From: Pseudomonadota bacterium
GTDB taxonomy: Bacteria; Desulfobacterota; Desulfovibrionia; Desulfovibrionales; Desulfovibrionaceae
Assembly: GCA_018817515.1 (NCBI GenBank)
Contig: JAHIUD010000021.1
Coordinates: 1-64,000 of the forward strand
DNA: 64,000 bases
Direction of reading: 5' to 3'
Each line of letters starts with the position of its first letter. The first letter of the stretch is position 1. The notes beneath the pieces were generated by a model, which saw only the letters and a list, made by a program, of their open reading frames with translations, did not search any database and had not been told where the DNA came from. This document shows positions 25,090-32,658 of this stretch, in pieces. A program made the translations under genes and the position numbers.

Positions 25090-25113
25090 AAGGCCCCGGG
25101 GTGCCGGGGCCTT
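25090..25113 (-). terminator. Hairpin between convergent late and lysogenic transcripts
   Basis: AAGGCCCCGG and CCGGGGCCTT form a perfect 10-bp stem with a GGTG loop. On the minus strand it is followed by CTCTTTC, T-rich; on the plus strand there is no T run. It most likely ends the minus-strand operon and perhaps blocks late transcription too. Confidence 0.6.
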
Positions 25114-25118
25114 GGAGT

Positions 25119-25364
25119 TCAGCCCAACGGTATCCAGCCTTTCGCGTTCGGCTCCGGGTGCGGTATGCCCAGCTCGTCCAGGTGGTCGAACAGCCGTTTA
25201 ATCTTTTCCGGGTTCGCCAAGCCGTCCCAGTTGCCTTGCAAGCAAGGTGTGCAGATGTAGGCACGTAGGCGCTCAATCCAGCGCCCGTCGTAGCGGTTGT
25301 GGCCAAAGTGGAAATCTCGCTGGCACAGCAGGCATGTCTCGAAATGCTCAGGCGTTCCCACCAC
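25119..25364 (-). CDS. Small zinc-finger protein downstream of the M48 protease
   Basis: This 81-residue protein probably starts at GTG 25364, next to the protease stop, behind GAAGGGGAAG; a second GTG lies one codon later. CLLCQRDFHFGHNRYDGR and YICTPC make a Cys4 finger of about 30 residues, with two His in between. The open frame upstream inside the protease gene is shadow. The role is unknown; it is likely co-expressed with the protease. Confidence 0.6.
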   Translation of the reverse strand: MVGTPEHFETCLLCQRDFHFGHNRYDGRWIERLRAYICTPCLQGNWDGLANPEKIKRLFDHLDELGIPHPEPNAKGWIPLG

Positions 25365-26416
25365 TACTTCCCCTTCATTTCCGGCTTCAGTTCCTTCCCT
25401 TCCTTGGCCTTGCCCTTTATCTCGTCCCGCGCGGCCTCCAGCGCCACATAGCGTGCGCTGGTGCTGGGGTGGGTGCTGCCCATGGTGATGGCGCCGGGGT
25501 TCTCCACGGCCATACGCCGCCACAGGTCGGCCACGTTCTCGATGTCGTAGCCCGCCCGGGCGGTAAAGTAGAGCCCCACGTAGTCGGCCTCGTGCTCAAA
25601 CTCCTGGCTGTACAGCTGCTGGCCGATCTGGCCCCCGGTGTTTGGGTTCACCCCGGTCAGGATGGCTATGGGCAGGTCGAACAGCAGCATGCCAAGCAGG
25701 GCGTTGCCCGTCTTGGCCTTGATGTGGCCCTCGGTGTTATGGGCCATCTCGTGCCCCAGGATCGCGGCCAGTTCGTCGTCGGTCTGCACAAACTTCATCA
25801 TCCCGGTCATGACCGTGATCTTGCTGCCGTCGGCAAAGGCGTTGATCATGTTGTCGGTCTTGAGAAACACATCGTAGGCGCAAACCTTGGCCGGGGGCAC
25901 GCTCAGCTCGTGGCGCAGGCCTGCGCGCTCCACGGCCATGGGGATTGATGATCCGCTGGCAAGGGCCTTATCCAGGTGCTCCAGGGCGTGCTTCTTGTTT
26001 TTGACTTCCTGCCCGGCCACGGACAACAGCACGTCGCCACGCTGCACGCCGGCGGCCTCTGCCGGGCCGCCCCTGGTGATGATGTACACGGTGGGCCGCG
26101 CCTGGATGCCCAGCGCATTCTGGATGATCTCGCGCTGATCCTTGGGGTAGTCCTCGGCCTCGGCCAGATTCAGGCCTAGGCGATACGCTGTGTGCTCCCC
26201 GCACAGGTCCACGTTTTTGGAGCGGATGGCCCAGGCCACGCGGTCCATGCGGTCCAGCTTGGCCATATACTCGCGCACGGCCAGCTCCTGCTGCTTCTTG
26301 GCCTCGGCTTCCACCAGGCCGCCCTGCACCTGCGGCAGGTTGCGCTGCGGGGCACAGGCGGTAAGCAGAGTCAGGAGCAGGGCAAGGAGCGCTGGGGCAA
26401 TGCTGGTGCGGCGCAT
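25364..26416 (-). CDS. M48-family metalloprotease lipoprotein with PDZ domain
   Basis: This 350-residue protein has a lipoprotein signal ending LLTAC (Cys21), so it should be anchored in a membrane facing the periplasm. Residues about 108-170 are PDZ-like (GGPAEAAGVQRGDVLLSVAG). The zinc protease core is HEMAH (222-226) with the third ligand in EFEHEADYVG (272-281), as in BepA/YfgC-type M48 proteases. The C-terminus is Lys/Glu-rich. Such a gene is host-like cargo in a prophage. It lies in a minus-strand block after the repressor, so it may be expressed in the lysogen. Confidence 0.85.
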   Translation of the reverse strand: MRRTSIAPALLALLLTLLTACAPQRNLPQVQGGLVEAEAKKQQELAVREYMAKLDRMDRVAWAIRSKNVDLCGEHTAYRLGLNLAEAEDYPKDQREIIQNALGIQARPTVYIITRGGPAEAAGVQRGDVLLSVAGQEVKNKKHALEHLDKALASGSSIPMAVERAGLRHELSVPPAKVCAYDVFLKTDNMINAFADGSKITVMTGMMKFVQTDDELAAILGHEMAHNTEGHIKAKTGNALLGMLLFDLPIAILTGVNPNTGGQIGQQLYSQEFEHEADYVGLYFTARAGYDIENVADLWRRMAVENPGAITMGSTHPSTSARYVALEAARDEIKGKAKEGKELKPEMKGK

Positions 26417-26437
26417 GGTGTCCTCCTGTGAGAAAAT

Positions 26438-26881
26438 TTAGGCGTCGGGAAGGGTGGACAAAAAGCGCTTCACCTCAGCTTCGGGGAAGCCGTGAGCCGC
26501 GAGGTAGCCTCTGGCCATGACCTTGTCGGACTTGCCGTCGTATGCCTTGAGCATGCTCGCGTAGACCTTGGCGATCTTGTCCTGTGTGGGTTGCTGGGGC
26601 GGCACGTCGCGCCCGCAGTGCTTGCAGACTATGGCCTCGCACTTGATCTCTTCGGCGCAGAAAGGGCAGGTGCAGTTGATGGGGGCGGAGAATACGTCGC
26701 GTTGAGCTGGGTCACGCTCCAGTTCCTTGGCCGGCGCGGCAGGAGAAAAGCCGACCATCAAAAGGGCAATGGGGCCAAGCAACAGGCCCAGCAGGAACCA
26801 TGCGCCGGAGCTTTTGTTTTTCTGCCTGGCTACGTAGGATGCCGCGAAACCGCAGATGATCCAGAGGATAAAAAATTCCAT
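26438..26881 (-). CDS. Membrane protein with zinc ribbon
   Basis: This 147-residue protein starts at MEFFILWIICGFAASYVA, its first membrane helix. The second is SSGAWFLLGLLLGPIALLMV (about 25-45). CPFCAEEIKCEAIVCKHCGR (about 73-92) is a Cys4 ribbon, followed by a helical C-terminal domain with VMARGYLAAHGFPEAEVKRF. Upstream in-frame starts lie in Arg-rich shadow sequence. Two helices plus a ribbon recall superinfection-exclusion or signalling proteins, but no exact family is known to me. Confidence 0.65.
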   Translation of the reverse strand: MEFFILWIICGFAASYVARQKNKSSGAWFLLGLLLGPIALLMVGFSPAAPAKELERDPAQRDVFSAPINCTCPFCAEEIKCEAIVCKHCGRDVPPQQPTQDKIAKVYASMLKAYDGKSDKVMARGYLAAHGFPEAEVKRFLSTLPDA

Positions 26882-26907
26882 GATCCGGCTCGCTTTGCCA
26901 GAGTATT

Positions 26908-27204
26908 TCAGGGCTTGTCCGCATACAGCGTGGCCGCGCACTGGCCGCAAAAGCCCCGGCCAAAAAAGCAGGCTGCCTCTCTCGCGCTTTTTTCTTCGTA
27001 GCATTGGCCATTAAAGGGGACAAGCTCTTTGATATCAACCTTGCCGCACAGGGTCGTTTGTGCCGTGGGGGCGCAATTGCCGCGCCCATCGGCCTTGGCG
27101 CTGACGATGTGCAGGTTTTCAATGTGCTGCGTCGAGGCGGGATTCTTCTGATAGATCATGAAACGCACGGCCTGGGCCTTGGTCCATTGCTCGAATGTGT
27201 GCAT
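26908..27204 (-). CDS. Hypothetical cysteine-rich protein after the repressor
   Basis: This 98-residue protein starts at ATG 27204 behind GAGGCGGA; upstream starts lack a site. The N-terminus reads MHTFEQWTKAQAVRFMIYQK. The C-terminal half has Cys at C-x7-8-C and FFGRGFCGQCAATLY spacing. No family is recognised. It is the first gene of the block following the repressor on the same strand, with its own operator-like palindrome upstream. Confidence 0.6.
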   Translation of the reverse strand: MHTFEQWTKAQAVRFMIYQKNPASTQHIENLHIVSAKADGRGNCAPTAQTTLCGKVDIKELVPFNGQCYEEKSAREAACFFGRGFCGQCAATLYADKP

Positions 27205-27221
27205 GAGTCCGCCTCTGTCTT

Positions 27222-27237
27222 GTGAGTATTCACTCAC
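27222..27237. promoter_or_regulatory. Palindrome GTGAGT-N4-ACTCAC, operator-like
   Basis: A perfect 6-bp inverted repeat with a 4-base spacer lies 18 bases before the start of the 98-residue gene. A possible promoter (TTGGCG, 17 bases, TTATGC on the minus strand) ends just upstream of it. A site of this form fits a dimeric repressor. Which protein binds it is unknown. Confidence 0.5.
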
Positions 27238-27303
27238 GCCTCTGGAACGCATAAACCTCTAGTTTCGCCCGCGCCAAGCCGTCACCCAGGCCGCTGCCGG
27301 GGA

Positions 27304-27783
27304 TTAGACGGTATCGTCCCCGGCAGCCTGCTTCGTCGCAGGATAGTCTGCCGGTTCTTCCGCCGCCTTGGCCTCACATGGTGCGGGCTCGCGCACGGAG
27401 TAGCCCCCTTGGGCCTTGGTCCATTTGGCTATCTCGCCCTCCAGCATGACCTTGGCCGAGCGCATGATTTCCAACTCGCCCACGCCGGATTCACCCAGCA
27501 GCCGAGCCAGCTCGTCGATGCGTACAGCAACTGGGTTGCAGACTCTCGCCGCCGGGCTGGCGGCCTTCGGGAACATCTCTCCTTCGCCAGTTAGCAGCCA
27601 ATGGGCATCAATGCCATAGCCCTGCACCCAAGCGGCCAGGGTCTTTTGGTTGGGAAGCCTGCCGTTACGGAGATACCCTGTTATCGTTTGGGCTGAAATA
27701 GATGCAGAGTCCGCCAAATCTTTTTGGTCGACTTTTAGCCTGTCAATAACAAGCTGTAATCTTTCGCTAAATACTGAAATCAT
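27304..27783 (-). CDS. CI-like phage repressor
   Basis: This 159-residue protein carries an N-terminal HTH_3 domain (about 5-60: RLKVDQKDLADSASISAQTI, TGYLRNGRLPNQKTLAAWV). The C-terminal half is helical with no LexA-type serine peptidase residues. It therefore probably cannot self-cleave and needs another induction route. It is divergent from the cro-like gene, with a control region of 107 bases between them. It should hold the early genes off and keep the prophage silent. Confidence 0.85.
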   Translation of the reverse strand: MISVFSERLQLVIDRLKVDQKDLADSASISAQTITGYLRNGRLPNQKTLAAWVQGYGIDAHWLLTGEGEMFPKAASPAARVCNPVAVRIDELARLLGESGVGELEIMRSAKVMLEGEIAKWTKAQGGYSVREPAPCEAKAAEEPADYPATKQAAGDDTV

Positions 27784-27792
27784 ATTTTTAAC

Positions 27793-27835
27793 AAAAAACT
27801 CCGAGAAATTGTTGACGACTACGAGTTTTTATAAT
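27793..27835. promoter_or_regulatory. Early promoter and operator inverted repeat
   Basis: AAAAACTC (27794-27801) and GAGTTTTT (27823-27830) form an inverted repeat around the -35 region. TATAAT at 27830-27835 is a perfect -10 for the rightward early operon, with TTGTTG 15 bases before it. Binding of the repressor here would block the promoter. Spacing between the boxes is short, so the -35 choice is tentative. Confidence 0.55.
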
Positions 27836-27864
27836 AGACCTCTTCTTAACGCTTCCCACGAACT

Positions 27865-27877
27865 TTCCCACTGGGAA
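27865..27877. promoter_or_regulatory. Operator-like palindrome TTCCCACTGGGAA
   Basis: A perfect 6-bp inverted repeat with one central base lies 14 bases before the cro-like start, with a half site TTCCCA at 27853-27858. It is placed to act as a second operator at or after the early transcription start. Confidence 0.5.
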
Positions 27878-27890
27878 CAGGAGATTTCGA

Positions 27891-28190
27891 ATGCAGCAAT
27901 TACACGCAAATCGGTTGACCCGTCAACAAAGGCTCAAGGTGTGGGCTATCGAAAACAGCTTTGACTACACCGCCCTGGTGCAGGAGTCGGGAATCAGCAA
28001 GCAGGCCGTAAGCCGCATGCTTATCCACCAAGATACTATCCCCGCGAGCTTCCGCGACCTTTGCTTGAACCAGGGCATCCCTGCCGACCTCTTGCCCCCG
28101 CCCACGCGGCCCAAGGCCGAGCTGCTGCGCGAGAACCAGGAGCTGCGCGCGCGCCTGGCCAAATACGAGCCCCAGGCTCAGGCCAGCTGA
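27891..28190 (+). CDS. Cro-like HTH protein, first early gene
   Basis: This 99-residue protein is divergent from the repressor. Residues 14-50 (RLKVWAIENSFDYTALVQES, GISKQAVSRML) are a helix-turn-helix. The last 25 residues (AELLRENQELRARLAKYE) are a leucine-zipper-like helix for dimerisation. AACAGGAG before the ATG is a good ribosome site. By place it is the Cro-type switch protein of the early operon. Confidence 0.75.
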   Translation: MQQLHANRLTRQQRLKVWAIENSFDYTALVQESGISKQAVSRMLIHQDTIPASFRDLCLNQGIPADLLPPPTRPKAELLRENQELRARLAKYEPQAQAS

Positions 28191-28259
28191 GCGGTCATGA
28201 TCAGCCGGTACGAATTTTCGCACGCCCTGGCAAGATAAGTTTTGAGGGAGAACCTGACC

Positions 28260-28733
28260 ATGAACCACACAAACTACCTGAACATGTCCCTCCACGACGC
28301 CCTGCATCACGCCCGCATCATGTCCGGAAAGTCGGAAGACGAAATCGGCGCTGCGATGCGCTGGAACCCGGGCAACACCGGTCGCCTGTTTGGCCAGGGC
28401 AGCTACTGGCCGACCTTGCCGAACATCCCCAGGCTGTGCGTGGTGCTGGGCAACACTGTGCTGCTCGACTGGCTCCAGGCCCAGGCAGAGGCTGGCGGCG
28501 TGCAGTACGACTTCGACGCCATGGACTGCGAGACCCTGCTCATGAGCCTGGGCAAGATGTTCCGCGAGCTCGGCGATGTTGCCCTGGCCGGGGAACGCGC
28601 CGTGGCCGACAGGCACATCGACGCCGTGGAGGCCAAGCTGCTTACTTGCAAGCTCCAGAGGCTGTGCGCCACTGTGGTGCGCGCCATAAGCGGCATGCGG
28701 CCCATCGTTACTGCGGGCCAGGCCGAAGAGTAA
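28260..28733 (+). CDS. CII-like phage regulatory protein
   Basis: This 157-residue protein starts at ATG 28260 behind GAGGGAG; a TTG at 28242 is a weaker start. LHDALHHARIMSGKSEDEIG (about 11-30) then RWNPGNTGRLFGQGSYWPTL is an HTH-like region of the type annotated as phage regulatory CII. The C-terminal helices may oligomerise. It likely helps set the lysis-lysogeny choice. Confidence 0.6.
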   Translation: MNHTNYLNMSLHDALHHARIMSGKSEDEIGAAMRWNPGNTGRLFGQGSYWPTLPNIPRLCVVLGNTVLLDWLQAQAEAGGVQYDFDAMDCETLLMSLGKMFRELGDVALAGERAVADRHIDAVEAKLLTCKLQRLCATVVRAISGMRPIVTAGQAEE

Positions 28734-28743
28734 GGAGGTTCCC

Positions 28744-29004
28744 ATGCCCCAGACCTACGCCACCAGCGAAATGAGCCCCTACGCCCTGCTGGGCGCCGTG
28801 GATCTGTTGCTGCGCGAGGTGCAGCGCAGGCCGGAGGTGGAGCGGGCCGACAAAACCGCCTGCATGCTGCTGGGCCTGGATGTCAACGAGCTGCGCCGCA
28901 AGTACATGCCCAAGCCCGCCCGTGTGCCCCTGGGCGCGCAGTACACCATGCTGGCAGGAGCCCCGGAAGCCGAGCAGGCCGCTCTGCTGGGTCAGGCCGG
29001 GTAG
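28744..29004 (+). CDS. Hypothetical early phage protein
   Basis: This 86-residue protein starts behind AAGGAGG, ten bases after the CII-like gene. The protein is helical (SPYALLGAVDLLLREVQRRP, ACMLLGLDVNELRRKYMPK) with no known motif. Confidence 0.6.
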   Translation: MPQTYATSEMSPYALLGAVDLLLREVQRRPEVERADKTACMLLGLDVNELRRKYMPKPARVPLGAQYTMLAGAPEAEQAALLGQAG

Positions 29005-29117
29005 GAGAAAATCATATGTCGGATAAGAGAAAGACATGGATGGCCTGGATAATGTGGGGCGATAACAATCCCACACCGACAACAAACCCAAAATCGAACA
29101 AAAGCAAGGGAGGTCAC

Positions 29118-29356
29118 ATGCTCGGCAAGAAAGCGAAAGACAAGGTACAGGGTTCGAAGGCATCATCACTGCGGAGATCACCTATCTTTACGGCTGCAAC
29201 CAGTTCGGCATCACGCCCGAGGCCAAGGACGGCAAGATCAACGACACCTGCTGGTTCGACGAAGGCCGCGTGGAGATCATTGGCGAGGGTGTCAGCCCCG
29301 CGAGCGTCCAGGGCGACAAGCCCGGCGGTCCCAGCATGGGTCCCAGGCGCTACTAG
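29118..29356 (+). pseudogene. Frameshifted small conserved phage protein
   Basis: The ATG at 29118 has a perfect GGGAGG site and starts MLGKKAKDKV. The protein then continues sensibly only in the -1 frame from 29150: GFEGIITAEITYLYGCNQFG, then CWFDEGRVEIIGEG, ending at a stop at 29356. This matches the pattern of a known family of about 80-residue phage proteins with a GFEGI..Y..GC.Q core. One base appears to be missing around 29143-29150. There is no slippery heptamer, so a real mutation or a sequence error is more likely than programmed shifting. An upstream in-frame ATG at 29016 is possible. Confidence 0.75.
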
Positions 29357-29422
29357 TCCTTCTCTCCCACCGCCTCGGGCCCCGGGGCGGCAATGAGGGA
29401 AGGACCACCACCAGGAGGCACC

Positions 29423-29602
29423 ATGCACGCGACAGCAAGCTACCAGCAGCCCAGGGCGCGCACCCGCGCCAGCATCAGCACCGAGGCGATCATCCGCGCC
29501 ACGCTTTTGGCTCTGGCCTTGGTGGCCGTGGCCTACTTCGTGTCTGAGATCCGCGAGCACACCCGGCAGACGGACCAGCAGGCGCTGGCGGGAGTGCGGT
29601 GA
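29423..29602 (+). CDS. Small single-helix membrane protein
   Basis: This 59-residue protein starts behind CAGGAGGCACC. Residues about 28-46 (AIIRATLLALALVAVAYFV) are one membrane helix, with a charged C-terminal tail. The function is unknown; it overlaps the next gene by one base. Confidence 0.6.
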   Translation: MHATASYQQPRARTRASISTEAIIRATLLALALVAVAYFVSEIREHTRQTDQQALAGVR

Positions 29603-30816
29603 TGGACATCACGCTCTTCAACTGCCCCACCTACAACGCCAGGCTGACGGCCAAGGGCTGCGCGGACATGCGCAAGCGCCCGCTGCTCACCGACAAGACC
29701 GAACCTTTGGAGAGCGGCAAGGAGCGCATGCACCGGCACCCCAGCTGCAACGACGACTGCCCGCACCTGCTGGCGCAGCGTGTTGGGTCCAAGACCGCCT
29801 GGCAGCTCATCAGGGAGGGCACCGGCTGCGACACACAGGACCAGGTGGCCAAGAAGATCGGCACCTACCAGTCCAAGGTGTCGCAGTTTCTGGTCAAGCT
29901 CGCCAAGGGCATCACCCCCACCGGGCGCGAGTGGGGCCGTCTGCTCGAAATCACCAAGCTCATGCCGGAGGAGCTGTTGCTCGCCGCGCGCGCCAACAAT
30001 ATTTCCGTCAAGCCTTCCACACCCTCTCTGCACGCCGCGCCTTCCTCCCCGCCCCAGCCGTCCGGCCCGGACCTTCCCATGACCACCGGGCCGGACGGCC
30101 CCTCAGACACCGCAGAGCCCATGCCCGGCCAGGCGCCGCCAGTCATTGTGCACGGCGACAAGGTGCCGCCGACCATGATGGGCACCGACCCTGCCGACGC
30201 GCTCATCAACACCGAACAGGCCCAGGAGCTGCGCGACAGCGCAGAGAGCCCGGCAGCCTGTGGTGGGTTTGTGAACATTGTCCTTGGCCGAGTGGGAGAA
30301 ACGCCTTCCGAGCAGACCTTGCACCCCGGCACCATGGCTTTGGGCGCTGTGGCAGGGGCCACCCTCGCCTCCATCGTGGGCGGCATGATCGCCACCGAGG
30401 TGGAGGAAGCGATGGAAGAGCACAAGGAAGCCCCTGACCTCTCCGGCTGGGAGTTCTACGACAGCAAGAACAAGCCCCTGGACCCGGCCATCTGGGTCAC
30501 CAAAGACAACCACCTGTGCATCAACGCCGACGCAGTGGGTCTGCACAAGCTGGGAGAGCACACCCACGCGCGCCTTGGCCTGCACAAGTCCTCGGGCAAG
30601 GTCTGCATCATGCCGACCTACGAGGGCCACGGCGCTCTGTCCTTGCAGCGTGGCAAGGGCCGTGGGTGCCGGTATGTGAGCGCCAAGGGCTTTCTCGACC
30701 GCTACAGCCTGAACCCCGCGCGCAGCAAGCCCTTTCCCGTCACCGGCGGGCCCAGCGGCATGCTGATTGTCAGCATCGAACCACAGGCCGAAGAGGCCAT
30801 GAAGGAGGCGTCATGA
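29602..30816 (+). CDS. Hypothetical early protein with Cys cluster, HTH-like part and glycine-rich helix
   Basis: This 404-residue protein starts at ATG 29602, overlapping the previous gene. Residues 1-60 contain four spaced Cys (FNCPTYNARLTAKGC, CNDDCPHL) that could bind zinc. About 70-120 (CDTQDQVAKKIGTYQSKVSQ) reads as an HTH. A Pro/Ser linker follows, then TMALGAVAGATLASIVGGMI (about 245-265), a glycine-zipper-type helix. The last 130 residues form a compact domain (SGWEFYDSKNKPLDPAIWVT). It is the largest gene of the early operon; no family is recognised. Confidence 0.65.
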   Translation: MDITLFNCPTYNARLTAKGCADMRKRPLLTDKTEPLESGKERMHRHPSCNDDCPHLLAQRVGSKTAWQLIREGTGCDTQDQVAKKIGTYQSKVSQFLVKLAKGITPTGREWGRLLEITKLMPEELLLAARANNISVKPSTPSLHAAPSSPPQPSGPDLPMTTGPDGPSDTAEPMPGQAPPVIVHGDKVPPTMMGTDPADALINTEQAQELRDSAESPAACGGFVNIVLGRVGETPSEQTLHPGTMALGAVAGATLASIVGGMIATEVEEAMEEHKEAPDLSGWEFYDSKNKPLDPAIWVTKDNHLCINADAVGLHKLGEHTHARLGLHKSSGKVCIMPTYEGHGALSLQRGKGRGCRYVSAKGFLDRYSLNPARSKPFPVTGGPSGMLIVSIEPQAEEAMKEAS

Positions 30817-31004
30817 TCCAGCCCGACAGCTTTTACGCGCGGAGACACAAGAACCGTGAGCCGCGCGGGTGTTTTCCCAGGAGCCCCCGGCATTGCCGGA
30901 ATCACGGCGACGGCGTGTGCTGTTCCTACTTCCTGCGCCCCGGATCCGGCCTGCTGACCCGCGAGCAGACCGAGGCCAAGCGCACCGCCAAGGCCAGGGG
31001 GTAG
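30813..31004 (+). CDS. Small hypothetical basic protein
   Basis: This 63-residue protein starts at an ATGA overlap with the preceding gene, behind AAGGAGG. It is rich in Arg and Cys (GCFPRSPRHCRNHGDGVCCS) and may bind metal or nucleic acid. Confidence 0.5.
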   Translation: MIQPDSFYARRHKNREPRGCFPRSPRHCRNHGDGVCCSYFLRPGSGLLTREQTEAKRTAKARG

Positions 31005-31007
31005 GCC

Positions 31008-31241
31008 ATGAAGCTCTTCCGCGTGCAAATGGAGCTGGACATCGTTGTCGCTGCCGAGGATGAAGCCCAGGCCATGCGGGATGCCCCTGACTTTGCCCAG
31101 GAAGCCCACCACGAGATTGACGTGCTTGGCGCAGAAGAGGTGAAGAGGCGTCGCGACCTTCCGTCCGGCTACAGCCCTCACGCTTTCGCCTACACGACTG
31201 CTGGCAAAGATATCGTAATCGACTCTCTTTTGGAGGACTAG
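31008..31241 (+). CDS. Small hypothetical phage protein
   Basis: This 77-residue protein starts three bases after the previous stop. The N-terminal strand MKLFRVQMELDIVVAAEDEA and the acidic ends suggest a small alpha/beta fold. No family is recognised. Confidence 0.55.
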   Translation: MKLFRVQMELDIVVAAEDEAQAMRDAPDFAQEAHHEIDVLGAEEVKRRRDLPSGYSPHAFAYTTAGKDIVIDSLLED

Positions 31242-31243
31242 CC

Positions 31244-31801
31244 ATGGGACCGGAACGCGGAATGAACGTTGCCGAGCTGGTTGAGGAGTTGAGCAAGCTG
31301 CCCCAGCACATGGACGTCCGGCTCGAAGTCGCTGAGGACGAGGACGTGCCCTTGTCGGCGGACAACATCCAGAAAAGCGTGATCAGGCAGCAGGTCATCA
31401 TCGCGCCTGTGGCTATGGATCTGGCCGACATCGACCGCGACAAGACCAGAACGATGGTGCCGCCCAAGCCCAAGGCCGCGCCCTGCGACACGCCGAAGGC
31501 CAAGGCCCACGACGGGCAAGAGCACCTGGAGGTGCATTCTGTGGTATTCTGCCGCGAGTGCCGCCGGGTGTTCATCCCCGGCAAGGAGACGCGAGCCGAC
31601 AGCATTATGCCCTGTGGGCACGAGCCCGATGTCTGGATGGTCGGTAAGTGTATCGTGAGCGACAATGAGGACTCGCAGTTCGTTGAGTGGATGCGTTCCA
31701 ACGGCGAGTTGGACGATGCACTGCAGGAACTTGAAGTGGCTGGCGGTCATTATGACCCCAGCGAATGCGGCCAGGGTCGTTTGATCCTGCCCGAGAGGTA
31801 A
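31244..31801 (+). CDS. Hypothetical phage protein with zinc-binding Cys
   Basis: This 185-residue protein has an N-terminal part (NVAELVEELSKLPQHMDVRL) of the kind seen in small phage proteins. A Lys/Pro linker at about 75-90 follows, then a C-terminal part with CRECRRVF and MPCGHE, a possible zinc site. Its function is unknown. Confidence 0.55.
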   Translation: MGPERGMNVAELVEELSKLPQHMDVRLEVAEDEDVPLSADNIQKSVIRQQVIIAPVAMDLADIDRDKTRTMVPPKPKAAPCDTPKAKAHDGQEHLEVHSVVFCRECRRVFIPGKETRADSIMPCGHEPDVWMVGKCIVSDNEDSQFVEWMRSNGELDDALQELEVAGGHYDPSECGQGRLILPER

Positions 31802-31804
31802 GCC

Positions 31805-32095
31805 ATGCGCATCACCCCCATTCCCGACCGCAGCGCCGAGCAGCCCGCCGAGCCGTGCGCCAGGCACGAAGTCGCCGCCGTGTTCATCGTGCGCGCCAAC
31901 GTCTGCGAGGGCACCACAGCGGCGCACCTCATTGAGTACGTGTCCGCGCACCTGGCCAACCGCGAGCCGGATCTGCACGAGGACGTCTTTGACGAGTTGG
32001 AAGGCGCCACCATGGACGTGACCGGGCAGGAAGTCCGCGATGAGCTCGCGCCCGCGCTGTTCGGCCAGGACGAAGGCAAGGAGCAAGCGGCATGA
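31805..32095 (+). CDS. Hypothetical acidic phage protein
   Basis: This 96-residue acidic protein starts three bases after the previous gene and overlaps the next by ATGA. It has an alpha/beta pattern (AAVFIVRANVCEGTTAAHLI). Nothing identifies its job. Confidence 0.5.
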   Translation: MRITPIPDRSAEQPAEPCARHEVAAVFIVRANVCEGTTAAHLIEYVSAHLANREPDLHEDVFDELEGATMDVTGQEVRDELAPALFGQDEGKEQAA

Positions 32096-32658
32096 GCCAT
32101 AGGCATCAGGAGCATTGTCCGAACTGCGACAGTGTGTATATCGGCGATTTTTGCCCGTACTGTGTTATCCGCGACTACATTACAGCTGCGAGGGATGACG
32201 ACGCCAAGCTCAGGAATGCAGAAGCCGAGATTGACCAACTCCGCGCCCAGGTCACCAGCCTGCAGGAGCACAACAACCGCGAGGTGGAGCGCAGGCGCAA
32301 GGCGGAGGCCGCCCTGGCAGCCGCACAAAAAGAACTGGGCAATTACGCCAAACACTGCGCCAAACTGGAACACCAGTTAGCAGAAGAGTTCTTGGTGGAG
32401 TCCCCAGACCTTAAGGCCATACTGCTGGTATTGGAACAGTTGCGCCGCGCCAAGCTCAAGTACCCGCACTTTGCTGACGACCTGGACCAGGCCCTTGACG
32501 TGCTGGACAGGGAGCGCGACGAGCTCGCCGCAGCAGTCCTCAAGGATGACATCGACGGACTGCACGGAGTCATTGCCGAGGCCGCCCAGGTCGGAGCTGT
32601 TGCCTTGCGCATCATCGAGATGGCGCTTGCCATGCAGACTGCGGAGGTGCCCGCATGA
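32092..32658 (+). CDS. Zinc-ribbon coiled-coil protein
   Basis: This 188-residue protein has HCPNCDSVYIGDFCPYC (about 7-23), a Cys4 ribbon. Residues about 40-110 form a coiled coil (AEIDQLRAQVTSLQEHNNRE). A second helical part (SPDLKAILLVLEQLRRAKLK) follows. The layout suggests a structural or adaptor protein. Overlaps of four bases on both sides mark it as part of the early operon. Confidence 0.6.
   Translation: MSHRHQEHCPNCDSVYIGDFCPYCVIRDYITAARDDDAKLRNAEAEIDQLRAQVTSLQEHNNREVERRRKAEAALAAAQKELGNYAKHCAKLEHQLAEEFLVESPDLKAILLVLEQLRRAKLKYPHFADDLDQALDVLDRERDELAAAVLKDDIDGLHGVIAEAAQVGAVALRIIEMALAMQTAEVPA

Noticed and set aside
29143..29151. Programmed frameshift in the small early gene
   Set aside because: No slippery heptamer is present; a missing base explains it more simply.
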